From: Limnochordia bacterium
GTDB lineage: Bacteria; Bacillota; Limnochordia; DUMW01
Assembly: GCA_023230925.1 (NCBI GenBank)
Contig: JALNWK010000029.1
Span: 1-34,210 of the forward strand
Length of the DNA stretch: 34,210 nt
Reading direction: 5' to 3'
A model generated the notes under the pieces. It worked only from the letters and a program-made list of their open reading frames with translations. It had not been told where the DNA came from and did no database searches. How positions within the stretch are numbered: the first letter of the stretch is position 1; the number at the start of each line of letters is the position of its first letter. A program made the translations under genes and the position numbers. Shown piece after piece: positions 17,247 to 26,337 of this stretch.

Positions 17247-17918
17247 TCAGTCACCAAAGACTAGAGTCCCGAAACGTGCTTCGTTGTGAAAACCACCATA
17301 CGTAGCATTCCATGTCAACCAGAAATCGCCGACTGATTGATATCCACAGAGCCCAATCTTCCACGTATCACCCTTCTTGGGTGTGACCCCAAATGCCTCA
17401 AAGGGTATGGCAAGTTCGGCAATCCAGCGTACGTCATGAACTTTAACAGTACAATCGATCTTTCCGGCGAAAACGGGATCTTCTTGGTAGGTAGAGTCAT
17501 CGACACCGATTTTTCCACCTGCATCCACACAGATATGTCTATAATCTGGCTGGCTCGGCACTTTCAAGAACAATTCTACCTCGTCGTTCTGCCATGCCTT
17601 CTCACCGTCCGTCTTAATTTTGCTTGCATCGGGAACAAAGACAGAATAACCAACATAGAGGGCATTATCGTCATAGGCAACATAAGTCACAATCGGATAA
17701 GAAGTCAGTTTAACCGACGTCGAATCAAGATCCATAACTACCTTTGCACCTTTTTCACTCGCTTGAACCCATGCTGCATCGTTCAAAAAGCCATCGATTT
17801 CCGGTTTTTCAGTCACTTTCGCAGCTATTAGCTCCAGGTTGGGCTCCATAGCTAACACAGTAACCGATAGTCCAAGTAATGCAATCAAGATCGTTAGTGC
17901 CAACATAGACTTTTTCAT
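17247..17918 (-). CDS. Secreted CBM9-like carbohydrate-binding protein
   Basis: A 223-residue exported protein. The start is ATG 17918 (MKKSMLAL), because GGGTGGAAC precedes it and a typical signal peptide (residues 1-23, ending TVLAM) begins there. The remainder is a single domain of the carbohydrate-binding module family 9 / DOMON-like type: IDGFLNDAAW near the start, VAYDDNALYVGYSV, a WQNDEVELFL stretch, and WIAELAIPFEAFG then WKIGLCGYQ and GFHNEARFGTLVF. No catalytic domain is attached, so it probably binds a polysaccharide or helps capture sugars at the cell surface. It is monocistronic, with its own strong promoter at 18341-18369 and an intrinsic terminator. The shared operator motif ties it to the LacI regulon. 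Confidence 0.85.
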   Translation of the reverse strand: MKKSMLALTILIALLGLSVTVLAMEPNLELIAAKVTEKPEIDGFLNDAAWVQASEKGAKVVMDLDSTSVKLTSYPIVTYVAYDDNALYVGYSVFVPDASKIKTDGEKAWQNDEVELFLKVPSQPDYRHICVDAGGKIGVDDSTYQEDPVFAGKIDCTVKVHDVRWIAELAIPFEAFGVTPKKGDTWKIGLCGYQSVGDFWLTWNATYGGFHNEARFGTLVFGD

Positions 17919-18282
17919 TTTTGTTCCACCCTTCGTGTTGTCTTTAATCAGAACGCCCAAGGAACCACACTATACATAAACAGTTACACTTTCCGCATCA
18001 TCCGACCTATCCTTGATTACTGCCCCTAGTTGACGCCACCGCACTCTGACTAACCTTCCCACTCAGTCTAGTGAATCATAAACAACCATCAAGCCTTTGC
18101 CCGCAAACGTAGACATTAACATTAATGAACATGCCAGAACTCGGAGTTCTGATTTGGACCTCGTTGTTGACTGCCTTCATCAGATGCTATGGCCTTCCTC
18201 TAACGGAGCACGCATCACCATCATCGTCAAACCGCGAAAGACAACAACATATACTCCGCAATAATATGCAACATGTCCAGTA

Positions 18283-18369
18283 CGCAAGCGCTCAACAGTC
18301 AACGTTTTCATTACTGACTACATAAATAATTTATATTATTAGTATATCTCGAATGACAACTCGCGTCAA
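18283..18369 (-). promoter_or_regulatory. Strong promoter with LacI-type operator for the CBM9-like gene
   Basis: Minus-strand TTGACG (18364-18369), 17 bases, TATACT (18341-18346). The motif AGTAATGAAAACGTTGAC starts 25 bases past the -10 (18315 downward), followed by TTGAGCGCTTGCG. Spacing and sequence match the promoter at 16791. The 5' leader is about 416 bases (18334 to 17918). Inside it, CAGAACTC-G-GAGTTCTG (18135-18151) is an almost perfect palindrome of unknown role. Confidence 0.8.
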
Positions 18370-18464
18370 GACATTCCGGTTGAACCAATTGTTAACAGGG
18401 AAAAAGATAATTGGAAGCCTTCTCTACGCTACATATCGTCCACTAGGATGACCAGTTTAGCGTA

Positions 18465-19190
18465 TCATCGTTTGTAGGAAAGAGTTGGATTACGACCATG
18501 ATTGCATTCCCGAATGCCTAGCAAAGTATGGGCAAGGACCCAGACTTGCGAGTTAGAACCAATTAGTAATGGGTGTACCAGCTGATCAAGGACCCGCAGT
18601 GGCCGACCAACGACTAGGTCAGAGACTTCGTATAATAGCGCGGTTGACCTTCGGACAGGATGAATTGATTCGTAATAGGGAGGAACTAGCAACCGTAATC
18701 TGATAATCCCAGAAAAGGGCATTAACAGTCAAATGGGGGTCTCTTTGGAGAATCATAGCTCCATCTCGATATTCACCTTGTGTCAGCTGCTCCAGCCCGT
18801 AAGCAGATGGATTGCGGATGAAGTTGACCTCATCTATAGACATCTGGGGCCGTGAGGGTACATCGAAGTAAGCGAAGTGACCAGCTCCTACCCGTGTTTG
18901 GTGGATAGAGCACTTTTCGTCGTCAAAGGAGTAACTGGTCACCGGTACATTTCGCCTTTTTCGTAGAGATTCGCGCTCCCTGTTCAGCTCGCCCGGTATA
19001 CTGCTGATGCTAATCAATGAAGCCGAGTCATCTTGTGCTTTCACCTTAACAACGAAATCATTCCCCTACTATACAACGCAGCTTCGCCACACCTAGTCCT
19101 GATATGGGGCCGACTTCGCCGATAGATGATGTCCATGGCCAATGGATGACGATAGGTCCCGCGATGTAGACACCGCGAGACCCGTCATGG
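18465..19190 (-). pseudogene. Decayed coding region downstream of the rhamnosidase
   Basis: The minus strand has coding-like fragments in different frames. One near 19070-19190 reads DGSRGVYIAGPIVIHWPW. One at 18619-19044 contains VGAGHFAYFDVPSRP and GLEQLTQGEYRDGAMI. One at 18465-18722 overlaps the second in another frame. None has a convincing ribosome site and stops interrupt any joint reading. I do not recognise the family; the style (GHFAYFDVP) suggests an extracellular beta-rich protein. It could be the remnant of another secreted enzyme of this locus. Confidence 0.45.
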
Positions 19191-19193
19191 TCA

Positions 19194-22100
19194 CTACTTA
19201 CGGACAGTAAATGTATGAATCCCTGAGCCCACACGCTCTATTATGGCATATCCGCCTGCAATTTCAGCAGCAAGCACCATTTGATCATATTCCAGGATGG
19301 ATCCCTTCTGCATCGGTACAAACACGGTTGCCACGGTATTCGTCGGAATAGTTACCTTCATTTCAAATAGCTTATTTGTGCTTTCTACTTCTACCTTGAT
19401 CGTCCCCTTAATCGTTGGCACCTGGAGCTTGGCCCATTCCAGGTCCCCCAACTGGGGTTTTATCTGGAATACGGAGAATCCTGGCTCTAGGGGAAGGATG
19501 CCAAACATCCCCCGAACAATTGTATTAGCTGGCGCCGACGCCCAAGCATGGGAGAAGCTCATATTCGGTTTCTGAGCCGGATCCCAAGCTTCGGTCACGA
19601 TGGTGGCACCAAGATCATAAATCATATGACCCCAGCTATTCCCTGTCCTAGCCGACATTAGATCTAGTGCCGCCTGATCCTCGCCTCCGTTGTACAAGGC
19701 CTGTAACAGAAACTGTGATCCGTACACGCCGACCCGCATTCCCCGTTGAGCGAGATACTGGGCCACCCGCGGTGCTTGCTGAGATGTGGGAACACCAAAG
19801 GCTAACGGAAAGGCGCTAGCGTGCGTGGCCCAATGGTCCACTCCCCTACCATCACGATAGGCTCCTACGACAGGATCATACAGGTGTTCATTCATTGCAT
19901 CCTGTAAGGTGTCAGCTAAGGAGGTGTAATATGCATAATCATCTTGCTGTTGTAGCACGCTGGCAATACTTGCCATGTCCCGAAGTGCCTTGTAGTTGAT
20001 CGAGTTAATTACGGTATTTACATCTGTAAACACATATCCATCCCGCTGACTATTGGGCCAATCGATTAAGTCGTCCTTGATTGGCTTCTCCACTAAACCA
20101 TCGGCATTAATGCACCAATCCAACGGTTTAGTGGTCAAAACGGCGTAGTTTTGCTCCAAAGACTCCTTGTTCCCGGTATACATATAATCTTCCCAGGCCA
20201 TTAGAACTGACAGCTGCTTGTATTCCGTCGGCCAGGTGGGACGATAGTACAAGTATTCGATGGAATACCGGGGCAAGGCAAATTCGCGATCAACACAATA
20301 GTGAGATAACTGGTTGATGTAGGCATCCCCTTCGTAAGGAAGCCGTTCTCGGGTAAAGGTATCGACATAGAGATCGAGAGACGTAGCTTTAATGCTATAC
20401 TTGCACAGATCCCAGACGTCGTTTAAGACACTATTGGAGCACTCAAACTCGGCTGCTTCCTCATCAAAAGGATAGCTCAGAACTAATGCCTTGATACTTC
20501 CTGTCTCCACTGCGGCATTTACTACCTCTGCATAGCGAAAGACCCTCATACCCCAATGCTCAATGGTCTGGGGACCGTCTTTCAGGGTCCACGTCTCCTG
20601 ATACATATTCCCAGTCCGTAGTTGGTACATCACCGTATGCGGGGCGGTGAGTTCTTCGCCGAGCCGAATTTCTACATTCTGTCCCGCCACACCTTCAACG
20701 GTGAGCTGCAAACCACCAATCACCGCTTTACCGAAGTCTACAAAATAGTGATTGTCTCCTTTTTTCACGACCTGGACGGGTTCTATGGTCTCCATCCGGA
20801 TGTTTCTGGTACTAGAAGCTACCAGACCAGGAATCATCGCGCGTGCACAGGCAAGATCCCAAGTAGTATCATTAAATCCGACGTTGTTCCACCCAAAAGG
20901 ATACTCCCGAGCATCAATGTATTCACGCCTCGCATCGTATGTACCACCGATGTTACCAGCGTTCAAGAAGATATCACTTCCTTCAAGTACCCTCCAGGAT
21001 CCATCAGAACAAATGGTTTGCCTCGTTCCATCAGTGTAGAGGATTTCCATTTGGCAGAGAAACCGCTTATCCTTCTTGGCATAGTTCAAAGAAGCAATCA
21101 CGTTTTCACGACCAGAGTTTAGAAGATCCGTGACCTCAAAAACGTTATACCGATTAAGACCACGATAATCCCGCACGGGACCAACGCCCACAAAGGAACC
21201 ATTAACATATAAACGATAGACATATTGTTTCGCCTCTTCGGGCGATTGGGCCGTTACGTAGACAAAGGCTTTGTCGATTGGGCTATCCGGCAAGTCGAAC
21301 GACTTCCGCAAGAAGACGAATTCGCTTTCTTGTTTGGTTTCCTCAGCCCTATACAGGGCCCTTGCACCCTTACCCATGACCAATTGGCCGTCCCCAATTG
21401 TACCACCGGTAAAGCGGTTGACTTGCGGATCGGCGAAGTCTTCCTTTGCAAGGGTCTTGGAGTCGTTATACACATGAAGGTTCTTGATTCGCGATTCCTC
21501 TGTACCGCCGTTTCGAAAACCAATCAATCCAAAGGCATGGGTCTGGTCCACCGTTACATCCACAAGCTGATCGTTGATGTACGTCCTGATCTCATCTTGC
21601 TGCACTTCGATCTTCATTCGATGGAAAGTATTCTTGAATTGCTCAATAGGAATGATACCTTCAAGTGGAATCTCCTTCAGTACTTCATACTTGCCGTTTG
21701 TGCACACATGTGTCTTAAGTATAGGTTCTCCGGGTACCGGGGGATTCCCGTGCAAATTCCCTACCTGCCACATGTAGTTGTTATTCTGATCGAGGGCCCT
21801 AAACCAAACACCCGCTGCGTTTTCCACAATCATAAACTCTAGTTCAATGGTATAGTCGGACCAGTGCTTCTTTAGGCTTTCACGTGGGTCTGATTCATCA
21901 GCCCAAATGGGTATGCCCTGCCATTCATCTTTCATGGCTGTGACAAACATCTGCGGCTTTGAGTAAGGCCCCATCTCTTCATCCTTGTCCCACGTTCTCA
22001 CCTTCCAGTAGTAAGCACTGCGGGGAGCAAGTTCCTTGCCTCCATAAACAACATTGCTTGATGCCGATGAGGCGACTTTGCCCGAATCCCAAACATCACC

Positions 22101-22358
22101 CTTGTCTTCGTCAAGAAGTGTCTCGCTCGTAGCAACGAGTATTTGGTAAGCCGTCTGTCTCTCGTTAGCATCCGCATCATTAACCACCCATGAAAACTGC
22201 GGGTTAGCACTTTCGATCCCCAATGGTTCGGACAGGAAGTCAACTAGTAAATCACTCGGCGGTTCCGGAGGACAATTTCCAGCAACAACAGTCTGCGCAA
22301 AAACTAGGAAAACCAATACCAGTAGAACCAGACAATTCCCGACTGGCCAGTCATTCAT
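19194..22358 (-). CDS. Secreted GH78 alpha-L-rhamnosidase with inserted LamG-like domain
   Basis: About 1054 residues. The ATG at 22358 is preferred over an upstream in-frame TTG at 22367, because AAAGG lies too close to the TTG. Numbering below is from the TTG. A signal peptide (to about 29) precedes a GH78 N-terminal FnIII-like domain (35-145). Then comes an inserted concanavalin/LamG-like domain (about 150-310, YTIELEFMI...TYINDQL), the rhamnosidase beta-domain (350-640) and the (alpha/alpha)6 barrel (645-950). Catalytic-type motifs are DTFTRERLPYEGD (669-681; Asp669, Glu679 and Asp681 are candidates) and VTEAWD (Glu926, matching the family's base). The C-terminal beta domain is normal. 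It would release L-rhamnose from exported or surface-bound glycans. No rhamnose isomerase or rhamnulokinase is nearby. Confidence 0.93.
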   Translation of the reverse strand: MNDWPVGNCLVLLVLVFLVFAQTVVAGNCPPEPPSDLLVDFLSEPLGIESANPQFSWVVNDADANERQTAYQILVATSETLLDEDKGDVWDSGKVASSASSNVVYGGKELAPRSAYYWKVRTWDKDEEMGPYSKPQMFVTAMKDEWQGIPIWADESDPRESLKKHWSDYTIELEFMIVENAAGVWFRALDQNNNYMWQVGNLHGNPPVPGEPILKTHVCTNGKYEVLKEIPLEGIIPIEQFKNTFHRMKIEVQQDEIRTYINDQLVDVTVDQTHAFGLIGFRNGGTEESRIKNLHVYNDSKTLAKEDFADPQVNRFTGGTIGDGQLVMGKGARALYRAEETKQESEFVFLRKSFDLPDSPIDKAFVYVTAQSPEEAKQYVYRLYVNGSFVGVGPVRDYRGLNRYNVFEVTDLLNSGRENVIASLNYAKKDKRFLCQMEILYTDGTRQTICSDGSWRVLEGSDIFLNAGNIGGTYDARREYIDAREYPFGWNNVGFNDTTWDLACARAMIPGLVASSTRNIRMETIEPVQVVKKGDNHYFVDFGKAVIGGLQLTVEGVAGQNVEIRLGEELTAPHTVMYQLRTGNMYQETWTLKDGPQTIEHWGMRVFRYAEVVNAAVETGSIKALVLSYPFDEEAAEFECSNSVLNDVWDLCKYSIKATSLDLYVDTFTRERLPYEGDAYINQLSHYCVDREFALPRYSIEYLYYRPTWPTEYKQLSVLMAWEDYMYTGNKESLEQNYAVLTTKPLDWCINADGLVEKPIKDDLIDWPNSQRDGYVFTDVNTVINSINYKALRDMASIASVLQQQDDYAYYTSLADTLQDAMNEHLYDPVVGAYRDGRGVDHWATHASAFPLAFGVPTSQQAPRVAQYLAQRGMRVGVYGSQFLLQALYNGGEDQAALDLMSARTGNSWGHMIYDLGATIVTEAWDPAQKPNMSFSHAWASAPANTIVRGMFGILPLEPGFSVFQIKPQLGDLEWAKLQVPTIKGTIKVEVESTNKLFEMKVTIPTNTVATVFVPMQKGSILEYDQMVLAAEIAGGYAIIERVGSGIHTFTVRK

Positions 22359-22542
22359 TTTACCCAACGCCTTTCTCGTAATAGTCTATTTTTCTCTCTC
22401 GTACTCCCTAGCACCCTAGGCTCACTTCCACCCGATCTATATAATCCCTCAACACAGGATCGCCTTAGCATATTGGAAAGAGAGTCTTAACACTTATGCT
22501 CCCGGCCATTATCTACCGAAGAACTCCCATCTAACAAGCCAC

Positions 22543-23715
22543 TCAGTCAGTTACCCATACTTTCCCTTGGGGATCATAGACCCATGCTTCACCTAGCCGT
22601 ATAGAAAAACGCTGTCGTTCCTCATTTATCATTTCCAGGGTCTCCGACCAAGTGCCGACCCCACTAGTTGCATCGAGGGCCCGAACGTTTTGGGCGCCAA
22701 CAGCACAAGCAGCATTGACAGTTTGCTCCAAGTTGCATCCAGATAACAGGCCTTTTAGGAACCCTGCAATTGAGCAATCGCCAGCCCCAGTGGCCGAGAC
22801 AAACTTGTCTGCCTTGTAACTTGCACACCAAAGCTTTCGATTGGACCAACTGGCTGGATCCCTAGGAGCCCCTTTCCCAATCTTTGTTGCGTCTATGACC
22901 GGATTAGTCTGCACATGGTACCCCAAGACACCACACTTAATACCAACAATACTAGCACCAAACTGAACAAACTGATCGGCTAACTCACAAGCCAAGGTTT
23001 TGATCATCTTCTCCTTCTCCGCAGTACTCAACGATAAATAGCGACGATATTTCCCTGGCTGAAGGAGAAGCAACGATTCTTCGAAACTGGGCAGAAAGAC
23101 GTCCACGTACGGCAACGCTTGCGCCAAGATCAAGGTCCAGTCCTCCTGCAAGGCCGCACTATCTGGGGCAGGCATGGCCAAATCTAGGGAAATGGTGACT
23201 TTGTGTTCCTTCACGGCTTGTAACAAGCGGATAAACCCACGTCCTTGATCCTCATACATAGCCTGCATCAAGGTTGGATATCCGAAATGCATTAGGCGGG
23301 CGTCTGCTACGATCGTTTCGTCAATATCATCTAGGGTAAAGGTGGCATTACATCCAGGATAATGAAAAAACACCCGATCTGTACTCGCTGGTGAGAGCAC
23401 AATCGTGTAAGAGGTGTTTTCCCCTGCCTGGACCATACTCTCCACATCGGTGGAATAGTGTCGAAGATGATCAATAATCGCCATGCCTAGCTGATCCTGA
23501 CCGACTTTCCCCATTAATTTAGTTTCGGCGCCAAGTTTGATTAAGGCAACCCCGGTGTTGGACACCACACCCCCCGTGCTAATCTGTAATGGCCCGACTT
23601 GATTAAGCTTACCGGGTTGTACCATCTCGCATAGGGAAGCAGTACCCTCTTGAGAAAAGAATGGTATTAAATCGGCACATAAGTGCCCGGCTACTACTAC
23701 TTCATACTTACTCAC
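22543..23715 (-). CDS. PfkB-family sugar kinase
   Basis: A cytoplasmic ATP-dependent carbohydrate kinase, about 390 residues from GTG 23715 (MSKYEVVVAGHL). The open frame extends 27 codons upstream to an ATG at 23796. The upstream part is not PfkB-like and contains a strong hairpin, so the GTG is preferred on family grounds, but it lacks a good ribosome site. Substrate-binding features are STGGVVSNTGVALIKLG and a central lid. The signature TGAGD carries the catalytic Asp (residue 313 from the GTG), followed by SIAGFLKGLLSG. The family includes ribokinase, fructokinase and 1-phosphofructokinase. Next to an aldolase and a mannose/lyxose isomerase, a fructose or xylulose-like ketose is a reasonable substrate. 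It is longer than most PfkB kinases (about 310-330), with extra segments around residues 220-300. Confidence 0.9.
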   Translation of the reverse strand: MSKYEVVVAGHLCADLIPFFSQEGTASLCEMVQPGKLNQVGPLQISTGGVVSNTGVALIKLGAETKLMGKVGQDQLGMAIIDHLRHYSTDVESMVQAGENTSYTIVLSPASTDRVFFHYPGCNATFTLDDIDETIVADARLMHFGYPTLMQAMYEDQGRGFIRLLQAVKEHKVTISLDLAMPAPDSAALQEDWTLILAQALPYVDVFLPSFEESLLLLQPGKYRRYLSLSTAEKEKMIKTLACELADQFVQFGASIVGIKCGVLGYHVQTNPVIDATKIGKGAPRDPASWSNRKLWCASYKADKFVSATGAGDCSIAGFLKGLLSGCNLEQTVNAACAVGAQNVRALDATSGVGTWSETLEMINEERQRFSIRLGEAWVYDPQGKVWVTD

Positions 23716-23732
23716 AACAGTCGCACACAGAA

Positions 23733-23752
23733 CCTCGGACTGAAGTCCGAGG
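23733..23752 (-). promoter_or_regulatory. Strong hairpin at the start of the PfkB kinase gene
   Basis: CCTCGGACT and AGTCCGAGG (nine pairs) flank a two-base GA, just upstream of the preferred GTG at 23715. An adjacent AGGAGGG near 23769 can pair with the CCTCC that follows it. Together these could hide or expose ribosome sites. The core GGACTGAAGTCC recurs at 29171-29182. Confidence 0.4.
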
Positions 23753-23843
23753 AGGAGGTGCGCTCCCTCCTTTCTGTCGACTACATATATATCCATCGCA
23801 CCTAGATATACAACGGTAACGTAATACCGGCTCTAAAACCTCT

Positions 23844-23872
23844 ACTATCCTGACATCTGAATCTACCGTCAA
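23844..23872 (-). promoter_or_regulatory. Possible promoter for the PfkB kinase
   Basis: Minus-strand TTGACG (23867-23872), 17 bases, GATAGT (23844-23849), about 130 bases upstream of the preferred start. An AAGAACGTTGATG sequence (about 23889-23901), similar to the LacI-regulon motif, lies just upstream. The -10 is imperfect. The remaining 23900-24144 shows no gene. Confidence 0.35.
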
Positions 23873-24144
23873 CAGGACTAACATATACATCAACGTTCTT
23901 GCATCAGCCTGCATATGGTTAATTCGAAATCCCTGTGCCTTACTGTTAAGTATTGGCTTGGTTTGCGGGAATCCTTATTTAACCATTGGGTATATCCATA
24001 ACAGCAGTAGATCCTAGGGCATCGATACTGGTATCCTACCAATGTGCCTTTGCTAGGCCTAACCTGACGCGACCTAACTTGGCTGCTAGCCAGCAAAACT
24101 CTGATACCTAAGAGTCTCTCTTATTAACCCTGGATCCAAGATCA

Positions 24145-25008
24145 CTAGCCTTTTGCTGCTTGACTTACTGAACCAAAGACCCTCATCTTGTCGGCGACAG
24201 TCTCATAAACCGCTTTTTTTACTGTACCAAATAGCTCGGGAAGCTGCGTGATCCTTCCCGCTCCCAGTCCTTTGGAAGCTGCCTGTACTCCAGCCACCGA
24301 AAAATTGGTAAACACGTTCACCTTGCAGATCCCTTTAGCAATCGCTTGTCTGTAGTCCTGGTCACTGATTCCAGAACCTCCATGCATCACTAACGGTACT
24401 CCCACCAAATCTCGGATTGTTTCCAGTCTCTTAAAGTCAAGTTGAGGCTCACCCCGGTAGAACCCATGCACCGTCCCAAAAGCTGGCGCCAGGGCATCGA
24501 TCCCCGTTCTACTAACATAATCCTGTGCTTGGCAGGGATCAGTAAATAGTGATGGATCGGCGGTTGAAGCCTCATCGGTGCCTTCTCCACCACCTACGTG
24601 GCCTAGTTCCGCCTCAACGCTAACCCCAGCCGCGTGCGCAATTTTGACGATCTCCTGGGTTTGGCGCAGATTTTCCTCATAGGGAAGAGTCGAGCCATCG
24701 AACATGACCGACGTGCAACCAAATCGGATTGCCCGCATAATCGTGGTGAAGCTTAGACCATGGTCAAGATGAAGTACCACCGGAACAGGCGCTTTGGCTG
24801 CTTTGGCCGCCGCCGTAAAACATGCCTCCTCCAAATCCACATACGGTAGATGAACCTCAGCAATACTCAAGATCACAGGTGAGCCCAATTCCATAGCCGC
24901 ATCGAGGATGGGTTCAATCATGTCTAGCCCCGTAATATTAAAGGAACCAACAGCATATGCATGGTCCTGAGCATGTCTTAATACTGTCTTTAAGTCAACT
25001 AATGGCAT
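24145..25008 (-). CDS. Class II ketose-(bis)phosphate aldolase
   Basis: A 287-residue zinc-dependent aldolase of the Fba/GatY/KbaY family, normal length, cytoplasmic. Visible residues are LHLDHG (Asp82 catalytic, His83 zinc ligand), VEAELGHVGG (Glu134), GTVHG (His181 zinc ligand), MHGGSG (His209 zinc ligand, then the phosphate-binding loop) and KVNVFTNF. It would split a ketose 1-phosphate or 1,6-bisphosphate into dihydroxyacetone phosphate and an aldehyde. An AGGGGGAG site precedes the ATG. It lies between the kinase gene and the isomerase gene, all in one direction, so it probably forms an isomerase-kinase-aldolase pathway with them. Whether it prefers fructose, tagatose or another sugar phosphate cannot be read here. 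Confidence 0.93.
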   Translation of the reverse strand: MPLVDLKTVLRHAQDHAYAVGSFNITGLDMIEPILDAAMELGSPVILSIAEVHLPYVDLEEACFTAAAKAAKAPVPVVLHLDHGLSFTTIMRAIRFGCTSVMFDGSTLPYEENLRQTQEIVKIAHAAGVSVEAELGHVGGGEGTDEASTADPSLFTDPCQAQDYVSRTGIDALAPAFGTVHGFYRGEPQLDFKRLETIRDLVGVPLVMHGGSGISDQDYRQAIAKGICKVNVFTNFSVAGVQAASKGLGAGRITQLPELFGTVKKAVYETVADKMRVFGSVSQAAKG

Positions 25009-25526
25009 CCTACACTCCCCCTAGTTATACCTGATTACACTCGACTAATCATTCCGTAATCCATTGTGTACCTGGCAGACTTAATACATTGGTCTCTAGA
25101 TCATCGTGGCACGCCTGCCTGGGTTCCCAACACTTGGGGCCGCTTCTTTCAACCCGGGCCTCTACGAGACAGTTGGCCGGTTTAAGACCTTGCACCCACG
25201 GAACAGGGATGAAGAGCCCACCATGTTTACAGGTCGTCAATAGTCCGCCGTGGAAACTGCGTAGCCAACCCAGGTCCTGGGGCTTGTGGTGTGTCGGGAC
25301 GGTGCGTTCTGTAAAGGAACGTCATGCTAAGAGTAACCCCGGTTCGCGGGACTAATATCCATTCCCCCCTCAGCAGAACATCAAAGACAAACCTGTGCCT
25401 GTTCTAAGTCGTGACCGGCTTCCGACCCGCCACAAGGCGAAAGTACTTAACCCCTCCGACCTGGGTCAAATCGTCTGTGTAAAAAAGCACCTTTATGTCC
25501 ATAAAGATAGGGCACTGCCCACCCCT
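25009..25526. other. GC-rich intergenic stretch, no recognised gene
   Basis: About 518 bases separate the isomerase and aldolase genes. The part 25090-25470 is richer in GC than its surroundings and has short open frames on both strands (for example plus 25089-25355). None resembles a family I know, and none has a good ribosome site. Small self-complementary pieces such as CCAGGTCCTGG and CCCGGTTCGCGGG are present. It could be a mobile-element remnant or a structured RNA; I cannot identify it. Confidence 0.5.
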
Positions 25527-26213
25527 TTAATCGGATTGTGCCGGTGGATACTCACCGACAAGAAGGTACTGAGCTGGTTCATCCTCCTCAACGGTTGGAA
25601 ACCGTCCCACCTGCTCTAAGAAACGGTTGTCAATTCGATCATCGTTTACCTGGGACACTTCACCGAGCAGTACCTTGCCTGTGTTCTCTTCGCCCCAGAA
25701 TTGATGATAAACATAGGGCATGAGAGTAATACTTTCGCCGGGCGTCAGTCGGATAATTGTCCCTGCTGGTGCTTTGTAGTTTCTTCCGTCCTGAAAAACT
25801 GATACCGGAGTATCAGCCAAAGCTTCGTTTTCGTCGGAATTATACAGCTGAACCAGCAAGTTGCCACCGCCGCGGTTGATGATGTCCTCCATTTTTAACC
25901 GATGAAAGTGAAATGGAGTGATCTGCCCTTCTTCGACAATCATGATCTTCTCCGCGTACGGCTTAGTATATTTGGGCATTTGCTGATTACCATTCCTCAG
26001 GGTGAATAGAAGAAGACCGATCTTAACAAAGTCACCACTGCCAAAGTCGGTTACATCCCACCCGAGCATATTATCCCGAATTTCATCATACTCGTGACCT
26101 TTGCTTTCCCACTCTTCCCTACTCCAAAAAGCAAATGGCGGTAGCTTAAAGCTGTGTTGATCCATAAATGATATGGCATTGGCAATAAACTTGTTTAGCT
26201 CTGAACGTTTCAT
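25527..26213 (-). CDS. D-lyxose / D-mannose isomerase (cupin type)
   Basis: A 228-residue cytoplasmic cupin metalloenzyme. ATG 26213 (MKRSELNKF) is preferred to the in-frame GTG at 26225, since GGAAGG is only one base from the GTG. The sugar isomerase motif PFHFHRLKMEDIINRGGG gives metal ligands His102, His104 and Glu109, with His170 in PYVYHQFWGE. YTKPYAEKIMIVEEGQITP is typical of the lyxose isomerase family. Characterised members interconvert D-lyxose with D-xylulose and D-mannose with D-fructose. Directly downstream of a GH38 mannosidase, the mannose to fructose reaction is the best guess, feeding the kinase and aldolase encoded next. Confidence 0.9.
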   Translation of the reverse strand: MKRSELNKFIANAISFMDQHSFKLPPFAFWSREEWESKGHEYDEIRDNMLGWDVTDFGSGDFVKIGLLLFTLRNGNQQMPKYTKPYAEKIMIVEEGQITPFHFHRLKMEDIINRGGGNLLVQLYNSDENEALADTPVSVFQDGRNYKAPAGTIIRLTPGESITLMPYVYHQFWGEENTGKVLLGEVSQVNDDRIDNRFLEQVGRFPTVEEDEPAQYLLVGEYPPAQSD

Positions 26214-26337
26214 ATCATGCAGCACGCCTTCCGGTGCTGGTATTCCCCCTTTTCACGCGTATTTGCAGATCCCTAATGCTTTATCTGTTTTCTCTCATTG
26301 GATCTGGTAGCACCTTCAAACCACTCGGATATTTGCA

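Noticed and set aside
20622..21842. Long plus-strand open frames (166 and 205 residues)
   Set aside because: They are antisense shadows of the GH78 rhamnosidase, whose motifs are complete on the other strand.
25320..25360. tRNA T-arm-like GGTTCGCGGG sequence
   Set aside because: No acceptor, D or anticodon arms can be drawn around it, so it is not a tRNA gene.
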